From positions 2,312,577 through 2,376,576 of the forward strand of contig NZ_KB731324.1 in assembly GCF_000353285.1 (NCBI RefSeq): a DNA stretch of 64,000 nt. The letters are read 5' to 3'. Each line of letters starts with the position of its first letter. Position 1 is the stretch's first letter. The translations under genes were made by a program, and so were the position numbers. Below, in pieces: positions 50,791-60,780 of the stretch. This DNA comes from Leptolyngbya boryana PCC 6306 (lineage in GTDB: Bacteria; Cyanobacteriota; Cyanobacteriia; Leptolyngbyales; Leptolyngbyaceae). The notes below the pieces were generated by a model. The model ran no database searches and had not been told where the DNA came from. It saw nothing but the letters and a program-made list of their open reading frames with translations.

Positions 50791-52971
50791 TTAGAATTTC
50801 TCCCCGAATCCAAATTGGAAACGCCCTTCGCCTTGATCGTTAATTCCATAGCCTGCTCGAATTGTTCCCAGAGGCGACTTTAAGCGAATCCCTAAGCCAA
50901 ACCCAAAACCAGTTCCCGGACGATTCCGAACAATGCCAGGTTCACCTAACACTGTATCTGCAGATCCGAGATCAGACGCAAAGTCGGCAAACACGGCTCC
51001 GCCAATGATGCTGTAAATCGGGAAGCGATACTCTGCCGAAGCTAAAACAAAACTCCGTCCGACTCCAACTTCTCCGACTCCATACCCTCGAACTGAATTG
51101 GGGCCGCCGAGCGTATAGGCATTGTAGGGCGGCAAATCTCCGATCGTGGTTCCTGCCTGCACATTAAATGCCAACACTTCTGGCTGTTGCTGCGTTTTTT
51201 CTAAATTAAAGAAATTTACTGGCATATACTGCGAGTAGTTCGCTTGCAGACGATTCGAGAGAATATTTCCTCGACCGATCGGAATCGATTGCTCGGTACT
51301 GAGCGTCAAAATCGAACCACTTGACGGATCGATCGCACTATTGCGCTGATCTCGAACGGCTGTAAAACTGAGCGTCGTCAGATCATCAATCCCAGTACCA
51401 CTCCAGGAAAGCGGTGCGCCATTTGCATCGCGTCGCGCGACATCACCATCGCGATCGCGAATACTCACTCGCGTATAGTTCAAGCCCAACGTTCCATCCC
51501 AACCATTCCCAATTGGACGATTGACCGCAACGGTTCCCCCAAATCGACCTTCTCTTGGGCGATCGCCATTCGCTAATTCGCTCTGCTCGTCATCAAACAC
51601 CCGCGACACCCCACGTCGCCGGAATCCGCTGATACTGTAGCCAAGCTTATCGGGTTCTGTCGCGCGATAAGGACTGACAAATCTGCCATCAAACTGTGCA
51701 TCTTTTGTCCCGATCGAGGCATTCCCACTCAACTGTTGCCCAACTCCATTGAAGTTGTTATCGCTGTAGTTGAAGTTGCCAAAGATGCCTAAATCATCAT
51801 TAAAGCCACCGCTGACATTTAAGGCACGACTGCGCGCCTCAGTCAGGTTATACACGACCGTGGTTTGACGGGCATCGCCTTCGAGTGAAACCCGCCCATT
51901 TGTAAACAGTCCTGTTTGCAAAATGCGCTGAAGATCTTGACGAGCCGCAGATTCTTGAAAGATCTGACCGGGCTTTAGTTGGATCTGATTGCGTAGAAAA
52001 CTTTCGCGGGTTCTGCCGCGCACAGGTTCACCTTGATCATTAACCAGTCTGCCTTGCTCATCCGTAAAGCGAATTTGAATATCGCTCACTGCCCCTTCTG
52101 CAACTTCCAGCGTTAAGACTCCATCCCGACTCGGAACGACCCCAATCACACGCGCTAAAGTGAATCCATTCTGGCGATACCAAGCATTGATTTGACGAAT
52201 GCTTTCATTAATTGCTGTTGGGCTGACGGGCGCGCCAAGTTGTGATTGGAAAAATTGATTAGCGATCGCAGGTGTCAACGCCTGAGCATTCACCAAATTC
52301 ACTGTGCGTACTGTCGTCGGTTGCACTTGAAACGTCACACTCAATCCATTCGGATTCGCCTGAGTCGTAAAGTTTGCCGTACTAAACAGCCCCGTTTCTA
52401 AAATGGCGGCGATATCGCTCTCGAGCTGAGGAGTACTAACATTTCCGCCCGCTTGAGTGCGGATCTTAGAGCGAATGATCGATTGCAGTTCCGAATCTGC
52501 GCCCACGATTTGCACATCGGTTGCTGTGAGAACGAGATTAGCAGGAACCGGAGCCGGGGTTGCAGGAGTCGGGGTTGGACGCGGCGGAGTTTGGCGAGGA
52601 GCAGTTTGAGCGGTTGAGGCAGGCGAACGACTCGGAACGATCCACTCTTGCGTCGGAGAAACGGGTTGATAGGTCTGCTCAAATTGGGCTTGAGCAAGTT
52701 GGGAAGGGCGCGAAAATTCTGGAGCCGCGACAGGAGTTGCGATCGCAGGAACGAGTTGAGCGGAGCGCGAAAATTCTGGAGCCGCGATCGCTTGCTTAAC
52801 AGCAGCACTCTTCGGACTCGGAGCGTCTGAAACGCTCTGCGTCTGAGTAGACTCAGCTTCAATCGGAACAATTTCATCGAGATTCGTCGCGCTCGTTGCT
52901 GCTGCTGTTTGCGCGAGATCTGATATGGAAATTAATCCGATCGTACAAGCCGTTAATGTAGAAATTCGCAT
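50791..52971 (-). CDS. Omp85/BamA-type outer membrane protein
   Basis: The protein of about 726 residues has a signal peptide, a long Pro/Ala/Gln-rich linker (about 40-145), POTRA domains (LTATDVQIVGADSELQSIIRS, TVRTVNLVNAQALT, DIQIRFTDEQGRLVNDQGEPVRGRT) and a C-terminal barrel with YTLGGPNSVRGYGVGEVGVG, the conserved VRGY loop, ending in Phe. This is the cyanobacterial BamA/Toc75-like assembly factor that inserts beta-barrel proteins. I preferred the ATG over a GTG 12 bases upstream. Confidence 0.92.
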   Translation of the reverse strand: MRISTLTACTIGLISISDLAQTAAATSATNLDEIVPIEAESTQTQSVSDAPSPKSAAVKQAIAAPEFSRSAQLVPAIATPVAAPEFSRPSQLAQAQFEQTYQPVSPTQEWIVPSRSPASTAQTAPRQTPPRPTPTPATPAPVPANLVLTATDVQIVGADSELQSIIRSKIRTQAGGNVSTPQLESDIAAILETGLFSTANFTTQANPNGLSVTFQVQPTTVRTVNLVNAQALTPAIANQFFQSQLGAPVSPTAINESIRQINAWYRQNGFTLARVIGVVPSRDGVLTLEVAEGAVSDIQIRFTDEQGRLVNDQGEPVRGRTRESFLRNQIQLKPGQIFQESAARQDLQRILQTGLFTNGRVSLEGDARQTTVVYNLTEARSRALNVSGGFNDDLGIFGNFNYSDNNFNGVGQQLSGNASIGTKDAQFDGRFVSPYRATEPDKLGYSISGFRRRGVSRVFDDEQSELANGDRPREGRFGGTVAVNRPIGNGWDGTLGLNYTRVSIRDRDGDVARRDANGAPLSWSGTGIDDLTTLSFTAVRDQRNSAIDPSSGSILTLSTEQSIPIGRGNILSNRLQANYSQYMPVNFFNLEKTQQQPEVLAFNVQAGTTIGDLPPYNAYTLGGPNSVRGYGVGEVGVGRSFVLASAEYRFPIYSIIGGAVFADFASDLGSADTVLGEPGIVRNRPGTGFGFGLGIRLKSPLGTIRAGYGINDQGEGRFQFGFGEKF

Positions 52972-53147
52972 TGCTAAACTCACAGAATTAGAGCACTCAA
53001 TTCAACAATCAGAAGCCAAGATTTAAGAGTAGTTGTATCAGAAAATTGAGCTGATCTCACGGATGAATTCGTGATCCCTCGAACAGCTTTGTGATCAAAA
53101 GTTGTAGTACCTATTGAAGAAGAATTGAAACCTAGAGTTCCCCAAAT

Positions 53148-53936
53148 ATGAATGAGCCGATGTATCCACTCGGTCTTCCACCGAATGCCTGGTATGTGAA
53201 TTCCACGATCGCAGATCTAACTCGATCTCCTATTCCTCCTCAAATCATTACGGTCGAAACCGCAACAAAAAAAATACGATTAGACCTAAACAAATCTGCA
53301 TTGATTGTCATCGATATGCAGAATGATTTTTGTCACCCGGATGGATGGTTAGCCCATATCGGAGTGGATGTTACCCCTGCACGATCGCCAATTGTGCCGA
53401 TTCAACAATTTCTACCGATCGCGCGACAAGTTGGTCTATCGATCGTTTGGGTCAATTGGGGAAACCGTCCTGACTTACTGAATATTAGCCCCGCAACACG
53501 ATATGTCTACAATTCAGACGGACAAAGTGTAGGACTCGGCGATCCGCTCCCGAAAAATCAGGCTCCTGTTTTACAAAAAGATAGTTGGGCGGCAGCGATC
53601 GTCGATGAACTTCAACCGATAGAAGGTGATATTCAAATCGATAAATATCGAATGAGTGGATTTTGGGATACACCGCTGGATAGTATTCTGCGAAATTTAG
53701 GAAAAACGACGCTATTTTTTGCAGGCGTAAATGCAGATCAGTGTGTGATGGCAACTCTACAAGATGCAAATTTCTTAGGATACGATTGCATTTTGTTAGA
53801 AGATTGCACGGCAACAACTTCGCCGGATTTTTGTTGGCAAGCCACTCTGTATAATGTCAAACAATGCTTTGGATTTGTATCCAGTTCCATCTCTGTTTTG
53901 AATGGGATAAAATCCGGGGTTAAAGATAAAAATTAA
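53148..53936 (+). CDS. Isochorismatase-family cysteine hydrolase
   Basis: The 262-residue protein has the family's catalytic triad: Asp in ALIVIDMQNDFCHPDGWL, Lys in QIDKYRMSGFWDTPLDSIL, and Cys in LFFAGVNADQCVMATLQDA with the cis-peptide before it. Members hydrolyse isochorismate, nicotinamide, biuret or N-carbamoyl compounds; the exact substrate is not clear, but the length and the KYRMSGFWDT stretch point to an amidase such as a biuret or ureidoacrylate hydrolase. It stands alone. Confidence 0.88.
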   Translation: MNEPMYPLGLPPNAWYVNSTIADLTRSPIPPQIITVETATKKIRLDLNKSALIVIDMQNDFCHPDGWLAHIGVDVTPARSPIVPIQQFLPIARQVGLSIVWVNWGNRPDLLNISPATRYVYNSDGQSVGLGDPLPKNQAPVLQKDSWAAAIVDELQPIEGDIQIDKYRMSGFWDTPLDSILRNLGKTTLFFAGVNADQCVMATLQDANFLGYDCILLEDCTATTSPDFCWQATLYNVKQCFGFVSSSISVLNGIKSGVKDKN

Positions 53937-54071
53937 CTGATTAGCTCTCATCACTTTACATCTGCCTGCTGAATTCATGATTGAGTTCATCACGGAGTCC
54001 ATCACTCTGATACTCAAGCAACGGAATTCCAGCGTGCCATCTTGTTGCTGAGTTCCTATGTGAGGAGAAGT

Positions 54072-55094
54072 ATGACATTTTTTGATAGTTTGAATTCGTT
54101 CAAAGCACCTGATTTTAATGGAGATGGGCGGACTGATTTATTCAGTTTTGATCTCACGACACGCATTCCAGAAATTAATTTATCAGCCAATATCAGAACG
54201 AGTGCATCAAGTCCGATCTTCTTCATTCCAGAAGGTTGGCAGACTCCAAAATATGGCGACTTTAATCAAGACGGTAAAACGGATCTCGTTTGGCGAAATC
54301 CCAAAACTGGAGAAAATGCAATTTGGCTGATGGATGGAACTTCATCCTTGGATGCCCAATGGCTTGATTCTCTGCAAGGTACATGGACAGAAGTGATCGG
54401 CGATTTTGACGGCAACGGAACCAGCGATTTGTTTTGGTATAACTCTACGACTGGGGAGTTCCAGATCTGGGCAATGAATGGGGCGCAGCGTGTGAAACGC
54501 TCGATCGCTCAGATTGAACCGGGTTGGGAACCTGCTGCTGTAAATTTTATAAGTGATCATCGCCATGAATTATTCTGGCGCAATCCGTTGACAGGACAGA
54601 ATGCGGTCTGGACAATCGATCCGCAGACGCTGAGTACTTCCGGAGAATGGATTGAGACGAAGTCTCCGACCTGGAACTATGAAATGATTGACTACAACGG
54701 AGATGGGCGCAGTGATCTGTTTTGGCGCGATCGCTTAACCGGACAAAACCAAATTTGGCTTTGGACAAGCGACAGTCTGCAACCTGATCCAATCGCGATC
54801 GATTTACCCAGCACAAGCAGGGATTTTGTGATCAAAACGGGCGATTTTGATGGCAATCACAAAACAGATTTTCTCGTTCGCAATCCAAGTACAGGCGAGA
54901 ATCAAATCTGGCGCGCCGGAGACATCGAAGTGCAAATTTCCGATATTCCAGCGCAGTCTGCTACATTCTTTCCCGAAATTGGAGATTACAACGGCGATCG
55001 GTTTTCAGATATTCGTTGGGTCAGTGTGACGGGTCAGGAAAATGTGATTTGGTTCAGCGATGGGAAACTACCTCAGTCAATAGCAACCGAGTAA
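54072..55094 (+). CDS. FG-GAP/VCBS repeat beta-propeller protein
   Basis: The 340-residue protein is built of about seven repeats, each with a calcium-loop motif such as DFNGDGRTDLFSF, DFNQDGKTDLVWRN, DFDGNGTSDLFWYN, DYNGDGRSDLFWRD and DFDGNHKTDFLVRN, followed by TGENQIW. This gives an integrin-like seven-bladed propeller with bound calcium. No signal peptide is visible, so it may be secreted by a non-classical or type I route. The GAGGAG five bases before the ATG sets the start. Confidence 0.88.
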   Translation: MTFFDSLNSFKAPDFNGDGRTDLFSFDLTTRIPEINLSANIRTSASSPIFFIPEGWQTPKYGDFNQDGKTDLVWRNPKTGENAIWLMDGTSSLDAQWLDSLQGTWTEVIGDFDGNGTSDLFWYNSTTGEFQIWAMNGAQRVKRSIAQIEPGWEPAAVNFISDHRHELFWRNPLTGQNAVWTIDPQTLSTSGEWIETKSPTWNYEMIDYNGDGRSDLFWRDRLTGQNQIWLWTSDSLQPDPIAIDLPSTSRDFVIKTGDFDGNHKTDFLVRNPSTGENQIWRAGDIEVQISDIPAQSATFFPEIGDYNGDRFSDIRWVSVTGQENVIWFSDGKLPQSIATE

Positions 55095-55179
55095 ATCTGA
55101 TGGGAGATAGGGCAAAGCTCTAAAATCATGGCTGTTTCTCCCCGTCTCCCCGTCCCACAAGATGGATGCAACCGATCGC

Positions 55180-56649
55180 TTAATACTTAAACAATCCAAC
55201 CCCTTGAACTTTATAGCCCGTCGGTTCCAGAATTTTCTGAGCCGCCTGCTTGCCTGAAATCGTTGCACCTTCCATGCTATCGATATAGTCCTGTTGGGTG
55301 TAACTGCCTGCTAAGAAGAAATTCTCGATCGGCGTTTTTTGCGAAGGACGATAGGGATCTTTTCCGGGTTCTTCACGGTACAGCGACTGTGCTAGCTTCA
55401 CCACGTTAAACCAGGTCATATTCAGTTCGCGCGAGGAAGGAAACAGATCATGAATTTGCTTGAGAGCATGTTGAGCAATGTCTTCATTACTCATTGGCAC
55501 AAACGGATCACCCGGCGTGAGCACGACTTGCATCAAAGAGCCTTGACCTTCTCGGTAGTAATCTTTCGGACTCGTCAGCGCTAGATCTGCAAAACAAGAA
55601 AAATCTGCGTCCGAACTGTAGAGCAAGTTATCAATTCCTGCTGCATGGTCAACTTGCTTTCTCGCGGCTGGATCATTCATTTCTGTCACCCAGCCATCAA
55701 ATCTCATTTGCACTGTTGCGACTGGAACTGCTTCGAGTTTGTAGATATTGTCAAACTCCTTGATACTGCGCCATTCCTGGGGAAGCAGTCTCTGAATTCC
55801 AGGAACATCACAGGCTGCAAGATAGGCATCAGCAGTAATAATCTCTTCTGTTTCACCATTCGCGATCGCAAGTCCAGTGACAGTCGTATTCGTCCCTTCA
55901 CCTTCAAACAAAATGCGGCGCGTTTGTCTGCGGGTGTGAATCTTTGCGCCTCTCGCTTCCAAATAATCTACGATCGGCTTGTGCAAATATTCCGCAGGTG
56001 AGCCAGATAGCATGTTCAATTGCGACGCTTCTGTTTTCGCGGCGAACATCATAAAGATGGTTAACATGCAGCGTGCAGAAATATTTTCGGTATCGATGAA
56101 GCCGAGAGCGAGAGCGATCGGGTCCCACATTTTCTTCAAACTATTCTGAGAACCGCCATGACTGCGGAACCAATCAGCAAAGCTGACTCCATCCAAAGCG
56201 CGAATCATTTTCATCGCGGCATCGAAATTAATCAGCCCTGGAACAATCGGACTTGTGCCCAGCGCGATCGCGTTTTGCAATTTATCTTGAATCGTGAGTT
56301 GTCCGGTTGTAAAGAACGCCTTCAATCCGTGAAATGGCGCACCGACTAAGAAGCGAAAATCTAGCTTGCCAAGTTCACCGCCACGATTCACAAACGTGTG
56401 AACATGTTCTTTCGGCAGCAATTCTTGATATACGCCGACCTTTTTCATTAAGGCGAATAGATTCGCGTAATTGTTGAAAAACACATGCAATCCCATCTCA
56501 ATGTGATTGCCATCCGCATCGATCCAACTGCCCACTTTCCCGCCGACAAACGATCGTGCTTCAAAGATTTCAACTTCGTGACCCGCATCGACTAATTCTA
56601 CGGCTGCGGCTAATCCCGCTAATCCTGCCCCAACGATCGCAACACGCAT
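55180..56649 (-). CDS. zds: Zeta-carotene desaturase (plant type)
   Basis: The enzyme removes four hydrogens from 9,9'-di-cis-zeta-carotene to give prolycopene on the way to beta-carotene. The FAD-binding start [31 protein letters not shown], then [33 protein letters not shown] and the C-terminal [24 protein letters not shown], are diagnostic of CrtQ/ZDS in the phytoene-desaturase-like family. The length of 489 residues is normal. Confidence 0.96.
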   Translation of the reverse strand: MRVAIVGAGLAGLAAAVELVDAGHEVEIFEARSFVGGKVGSWIDADGNHIEMGLHVFFNNYANLFALMKKVGVYQELLPKEHVHTFVNRGGELGKLDFRFLVGAPFHGLKAFFTTGQLTIQDKLQNAIALGTSPIVPGLINFDAAMKMIRALDGVSFADWFRSHGGSQNSLKKMWDPIALALGFIDTENISARCMLTIFMMFAAKTEASQLNMLSGSPAEYLHKPIVDYLEARGAKIHTRRQTRRILFEGEGTNTTVTGLAIANGETEEIITADAYLAACDVPGIQRLLPQEWRSIKEFDNIYKLEAVPVATVQMRFDGWVTEMNDPAARKQVDHAAGIDNLLYSSDADFSCFADLALTSPKDYYREGQGSLMQVVLTPGDPFVPMSNEDIAQHALKQIHDLFPSSRELNMTWFNVVKLAQSLYREEPGKDPYRPSQKTPIENFFLAGSYTQQDYIDSMEGATISGKQAAQKILEPTGYKVQGVGLFKY

Positions 56650-56753
56650 TCGCTCATCTCACTGACATGACTTCATTAAGAAATTTTAACGCTGTTGTGT
56701 GATCAAATGTGGAAATTGAGGCATTCTAACGGGGTCGAATTTGTTCTCTGCTC

Positions 56754-57350
56754 ATGGTTAAGGTTTTGTTACTCGTCGCAATGCTAGGATTTCTCACAAG
56801 CTGTACTCCTTTACCTACAAAGATCAGAGCCTACGTCGAGTCTCGTCCCGTTGATCCAACGCCCTACGAGAAACAAGGTTTGGTTGCAGTACAACCTGAT
56901 GCACCCAAGCCTTCTGGATCTGAGATAAAGCTCCCGCCAACGGTCACAGTAAAACCGGGTCAGAAACTTTCTGAGGAAGAAATCAAGACTTTACTGACTC
57001 AAGCCGATGATAAAGCAGCGAGTGCTGCGAATCTTTCAAGAGTGGCGCAGTCGAAGGATGATTGGAGACTGGTGATCGATCGCTGGAAATTAGCGATCGA
57101 TATTCTCAAACCTGCGGCGCAAATTCCTCGAATTCGCAAGCAATTGTCCGAGTATCAAACCAATTTGACAGCAGCACAGGTACAAGCCAGCACGAATCCA
57201 AGACAAATAGAAGCAACCGAGCGATCGACCAGTGATGGGATTCCCCTAACAATTCAAGCGCCTTCACCGTCGCCGTCGCCGTCTGCATCGCCATCTCCGA
57301 CAGCATCTCCTTCATCGACAGCATCTCCGTCCCCATCTCCATCTCCCTAG
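56754..57350 (+). CDS. Lipoprotein of unknown function with Ser-Pro tail
   Basis: The N-terminus VLLLVAMLGFLTSCTP has a lipobox, so the protein is probably a lipoprotein. The 198 residues include a helical segment (EEEIKTLLTQADDKAASAANLSRVAQSKDDWRLVIDRWKLAIDILK) that recalls a single TPR-like hairpin and a C-terminal tail of repeated Ser-Pro and Ala-Ser-Pro. The family is not recognised. It is divergent from zds. Confidence 0.75.
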   Translation: MVKVLLLVAMLGFLTSCTPLPTKIRAYVESRPVDPTPYEKQGLVAVQPDAPKPSGSEIKLPPTVTVKPGQKLSEEEIKTLLTQADDKAASAANLSRVAQSKDDWRLVIDRWKLAIDILKPAAQIPRIRKQLSEYQTNLTAAQVQASTNPRQIEATERSTSDGIPLTIQAPSPSPSPSASPSPTASPSSTASPSPSPSP

Positions 57351-57398
57351 AGTTGGTCAAGATTCTCACACTGTCAAACCTGCTCAAGCCGCAGCACA

Positions 57399-58310
57399 TC
57401 AGTCTGAATTCAACAACAATTCAATCAACGCTTGCGTGATTGGAAATCCAGTCTGTTGTTCAAAGGCTAAGAAGGATGGATTGGGATTCGCTTCGAGAAA
57501 GAGATACTTGCCGCTCGGTGTTAATCTCCAATCAATCATCAGCCATTCCGCATCCAAGGCTTGAGCGATCGCAATTGCCTGCTGGCACATCGCTTTCGGA
57601 AAGATGATCGGAATGACTTTAACATCGTCATCCTCATGAAAATCCAATGCAGCACTGCAAATCTCGGCTGCATAAACCGTGTCACCAATGACATACGATC
57701 GAATATTCGCTCCGGCAATGTATTCGCACAGCGTCACAGGCGCAATTTTTAGACTCAATTTCAAGCGTTCAGGATTCAAGTGTTCTGCTGAAATGAGTTG
57801 GGTTCTAGCTCCGCCATAAATTGGTTTGAAGGTCGTTTTGGAATGTCGATAGACGAACTCTCGCACTGAAGTTGGATCATTCGTGACGATCGTATCGGGA
57901 AGGTTGACTCCTAATTGATGAAGTTTGCTGAGTTGCAGCGGTTTCTCGCGATGCAGTTGATACGCCTGTATGGGATTCACCCAGTGGATTGAAGGAATTT
58001 GAATCAGAGAGCGCACGAGCGCGATCGCATCTTGATACGCGGCTTTTTGCACCGATGCATGAGGTAATCTGGGCACTCGTACCCCGGCAAAATGTCGCCA
58101 GAACACACTGCGAATCTGGCTGACTGCTAAGTGCCGCCCATCTGCCAGACGCAATAAGCCTTCTTGAGATACGGGCGACCAAGTAATTTGTGCTTGGGTC
58201 GGAAACGTTGCCACATCCCAGTAGTGACAGACAATTCCCAATCGTTCTAAGGTTTGATACAGATGTGATGCATGAAGATCCGCGGCATGTCCCAAAATCA
58301 GCACGGTCAT
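57399..58310 (-). CDS. ATP-grasp protein, RimK/MvdD-like
   Basis: The 303-residue protein has an N-terminal pre-ATP-grasp part (VLILGHAADLHASHLYQTLERLG, SVFWRHFAGVRVPRL) and an ATP-grasp core: NPIQAYQLHREKPLQLSKLHQLGVNLPDTIVTNDP, the ATP-binding Lys in TTFKPIYGGART, and metal-binding MIDWRLTPSGKYLFLEANPNPSF. This is the layout of graspetide ligases and RimK-like carboxylate-amine ligases. No microviridin-type precursor was found beside it, so its substrate is open. Confidence 0.83.
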   Translation of the reverse strand: MTVLILGHAADLHASHLYQTLERLGIVCHYWDVATFPTQAQITWSPVSQEGLLRLADGRHLAVSQIRSVFWRHFAGVRVPRLPHASVQKAAYQDAIALVRSLIQIPSIHWVNPIQAYQLHREKPLQLSKLHQLGVNLPDTIVTNDPTSVREFVYRHSKTTFKPIYGGARTQLISAEHLNPERLKLSLKIAPVTLCEYIAGANIRSYVIGDTVYAAEICSAALDFHEDDDVKVIPIIFPKAMCQQAIAIAQALDAEWLMIDWRLTPSGKYLFLEANPNPSFLAFEQQTGFPITQALIELLLNSD

Positions 58311-58434
58311 ATAGATGTAAGTCAGAAGTTTGCCAGATTGAGAAGCAATCGACGGACAATTGATAGTTTCTATCTACGATCTTGTGACCCGAAATCAGGG
58401 TAATTTGGTACGTTAAGGATAACGTTGCACAGGA

Positions 58435-59910
58435 ATGATCATGACGGCAGTAGTGACCCAACCCAATTGGCAAGCGATCGCACGCGAATTTGAAGCAGTT
58501 GTGGGAAAATCGGGGGTTGTGCAACGCCGCGAAGAACTTTTGGTTTATGAGTGTGATGGCTTGACGAGCTATCGAGAACGTCCCGCGATCGCAGTGTTAC
58601 CGCGCACGACAGAAGAAGTCGCAGAAGTCGTGAAGATTTGCGCGCGCGCTTCGGTTCCCTTTGTAGCGAGAGGTTCAGGCACAGGACTGTCGGGTGGTGC
58701 TTTACCGATCGAGAACTGTGTCTTGATTGTCACCTCTTTGATGCGGAAAATCCTTCAGGTGGATTTGGAGAATCAGCGCGTGATTGTTCAACCGGGCGTG
58801 ATCAATAGTTGGGTAACTCAGACGGTGAGTGGAGCCGGATTTTACTATGCACCCGATCCATCGAGTCAGATTATTTGTTCGATCGGCGGTAATGTAGCTG
58901 AGAATTCCGGCGGGGTGCATTGCCTGAAATATGGAGTGACGACGAATCATGTATTGGGTGTGAAGATTGTCACTCCCGAAGGCGCGATCGTGGATTTGGG
59001 CAGTGAGATTCCCGAATCGCCAGGATACGATCTCACCGGAGTGTTTGTTGGCTCAGAAGGAACGCTCGGAATCGCGACTGAAATCACGTTGAAAATCTTG
59101 AAAACACCGGAGTCGATTCGGGTGCTTTTAGCAGATTTTATGAGTGTTGAAGCAGCGGGAGCGACAGTTTCGGACATTATTAGTGCGGGCATCATCCCAG
59201 GCGGAATGGAAATGATGGATAACATGAGTATCAATGCAGTCGAAGATGTCGTCGCGACTGGGTGTTATCCACGTGATGCGACTGCGATTTTGCTGGTGGA
59301 AGTAGATGGCTTAGAAGTTGAAGCAGACTTGAACAGTCAGCGAGTCGCGGAGATTTGTAAAAAAAATGGAGCGCGAAATGTCACGGTAGCAACCGAGGCG
59401 GATGAGCGACTAACGATTTGGAAGGGACGAAAAGCAGCATTTGCAGCAATGGGTAAGATGAGTCCCGATTACTATGTGCAAGATGGCGTGATTCCGCGCA
59501 CGAAGTTGGAATATGTGCTGCGTGAAATTGAAGCCTTGGGACAAAAGTTTGGCTACAACGTGGCAAATGTGTTTCATGCAGGCGATGGGAATTTGCATCC
59601 GTTGATTTTGTACAACAATGCAATTCCAGGCGCGTTAGAACAAGTCGAAGCGTTGGGTGGAGAGATTCTGAAGCTCTGTGTGAAAGTGGGGGGAAGTATT
59701 TCTGGAGAGCATGGCATTGGGGCGGATAAACGGTGCTATATGCCAGAGATGTTTTCGCCTGCGGATTTGGAGACGATGCAGTGGGTGAGATTGGCATTTG
59801 ATCCACAGGGAATTGCTAATCCAACAAAGTTGTTCCCGACTCCTCGGACTTGTGGAGAAGCGGCTCAGGCGCATGGACAGAAGGTTTTTGAGGGCATTGA
59901 GCGGTTTTAG
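58435..59910 (+). CDS. glcD: Glycolate dehydrogenase FAD-linked subunit
   Basis: GlcD oxidises glycolate to glyoxylate in the photorespiratory pathway. The 491-residue protein has the FAD-binding PCMH domain (AVLPRTTEEVAEVVKICARASVPFVARGSGTGLSGGALP, CSIGGNVAENSGGVHCLKYGVTTNHVLGV) and the C-terminal FAD-linked oxidase domain ending GGSISGEHGIGADKRCYM. In other bacteria GlcE and GlcF complete the enzyme; in this window only GlcD is encoded. A Met two residues in is an alternative start. Confidence 0.93.
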   Translation: MIMTAVVTQPNWQAIAREFEAVVGKSGVVQRREELLVYECDGLTSYRERPAIAVLPRTTEEVAEVVKICARASVPFVARGSGTGLSGGALPIENCVLIVTSLMRKILQVDLENQRVIVQPGVINSWVTQTVSGAGFYYAPDPSSQIICSIGGNVAENSGGVHCLKYGVTTNHVLGVKIVTPEGAIVDLGSEIPESPGYDLTGVFVGSEGTLGIATEITLKILKTPESIRVLLADFMSVEAAGATVSDIISAGIIPGGMEMMDNMSINAVEDVVATGCYPRDATAILLVEVDGLEVEADLNSQRVAEICKKNGARNVTVATEADERLTIWKGRKAAFAAMGKMSPDYYVQDGVIPRTKLEYVLREIEALGQKFGYNVANVFHAGDGNLHPLILYNNAIPGALEQVEALGGEILKLCVKVGGSISGEHGIGADKRCYMPEMFSPADLETMQWVRLAFDPQGIANPTKLFPTPRTCGEAAQAHGQKVFEGIERF

Positions 59911-60013
59911 GTGAAGGTGCGATCGCAAATTGGAAAATAGCAATTGCCCTTCAGAAATGGCGCGCCAATTTTGAAGTCGCGTAAAATGAAATAGATCGTC
60001 TAAGTACTGCTTT

Positions 60014-60256
60014 ATGAGAGCGATTGAAGTAACAGGCAGCGTGAATGAGGAAGGTTGTATCCAGATCGATCAACCGCTCCCTGCAGCAAAATCAACCAGA
60101 TTTCGAGGGATTTTGCTCTTCCCTGACTCAGAGAGTTCTTTGAATCAAGAGTGGTCATCCTCTGCAGTTCAACCTTCTGTTCAGGATTGGTTAGATGATC
60201 CGGCGGAAGATATTTACACGTTAGAAGATGGCGAACCTGTGAGTGATGAAGCATAG
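60014..60256 (+). CDS. Putative type II antitoxin
   Basis: The 80-residue acidic protein begins MRAIEVTGSVNEEGCIQIDQPLP, a start shared by many small cyanobacterial proteins encoded before toxin genes. The C-terminal half is acidic (DWLDDPAEDIYTLEDGEP), as in antitoxins that wrap the toxin. Its stop overlaps the remnant of a MazF/PemK-type toxin gene. The function is inferred from size, composition and this neighbour. Confidence 0.7.
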   Translation: MRAIEVTGSVNEEGCIQIDQPLPAAKSTRFRGILLFPDSESSLNQEWSSSAVQPSVQDWLDDPAEDIYTLEDGEPVSDEA

Positions 60257-60586
60257 GTATTGTCTTGATCGAGTTTCCTTAATGATGATCTTTCAGCTAG
60301 CAAGATTCGTCCTGCATATTGTCTCACTGACCCAATTGGAGAGAATCGCCATCTGATTTTTGCACTGATTACGAGTCGGATTCCGGCCATGCTACTCGAT
60401 TCGGATCTCGTTCTAGATTTGTCTCACCCAGATTTTGTGATGAGTGGGTTGCGAAAGCCTTCTACGCTCCGTCTGAATCATCTGATTACGCTTCGTCGAT
60501 CGATGGTTCAGCGTCGCTTGGGCGAATTATCTCTGCAGACTCATGCTGTATTAGTTGAGAAGCTCTGTAGCTTGCTAAATGGGTAA
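60246..60586 (+). pseudogene. MazF/PemK-type toxin, frameshifted near the start
   Basis: Reading across three frames gives a normal PemK-like toxin: ATGAAG at the antitoxin stop, then (one extra base near 60252) IGIVLIEFP, then (one extra T at about 60280) NDDLSASKIRPAYCLTDPIGENRHLIFALITSRIP and DFVMSGLRKPSTLRLNHLITLRRSMVQRRLGELS. Homologues read GDIVLIPFPFTDLSGSKKRPA without breaks. Both shifts lie in the first 35 bases, so no intact toxin is made. MazF-type toxins are RNases that cut mRNA at short motifs. Sequencing error is a less likely alternative. Confidence 0.75.
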
Positions 60587-60780
60587 TTGAGATCGCGCTT
60601 GGAAATTCCGCCGCTGTCTACGCTTTCTCATTTCGCAAGCGTTGGAGTGATTTTCAAAATTTCTACAGGCATTCAGTCAGCTCAATCCACTGAATTCTTT
60701 GATGCAGTTCTCCGGCTCTCTGCACCTGAGACATCCCCTAAGTTTTACAATTAAATCTGTGATGTATTGCGGATTGTCTC

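Noticed and set aside
56754-58310. The lipoprotein gene as a graspetide precursor for the neighbouring ATP-grasp protein
   Set aside because: It has a lipobox and a Ser-Pro tail, no Thr/Asp/Glu-rich core motif, and is transcribed convergently with the ATP-grasp gene.
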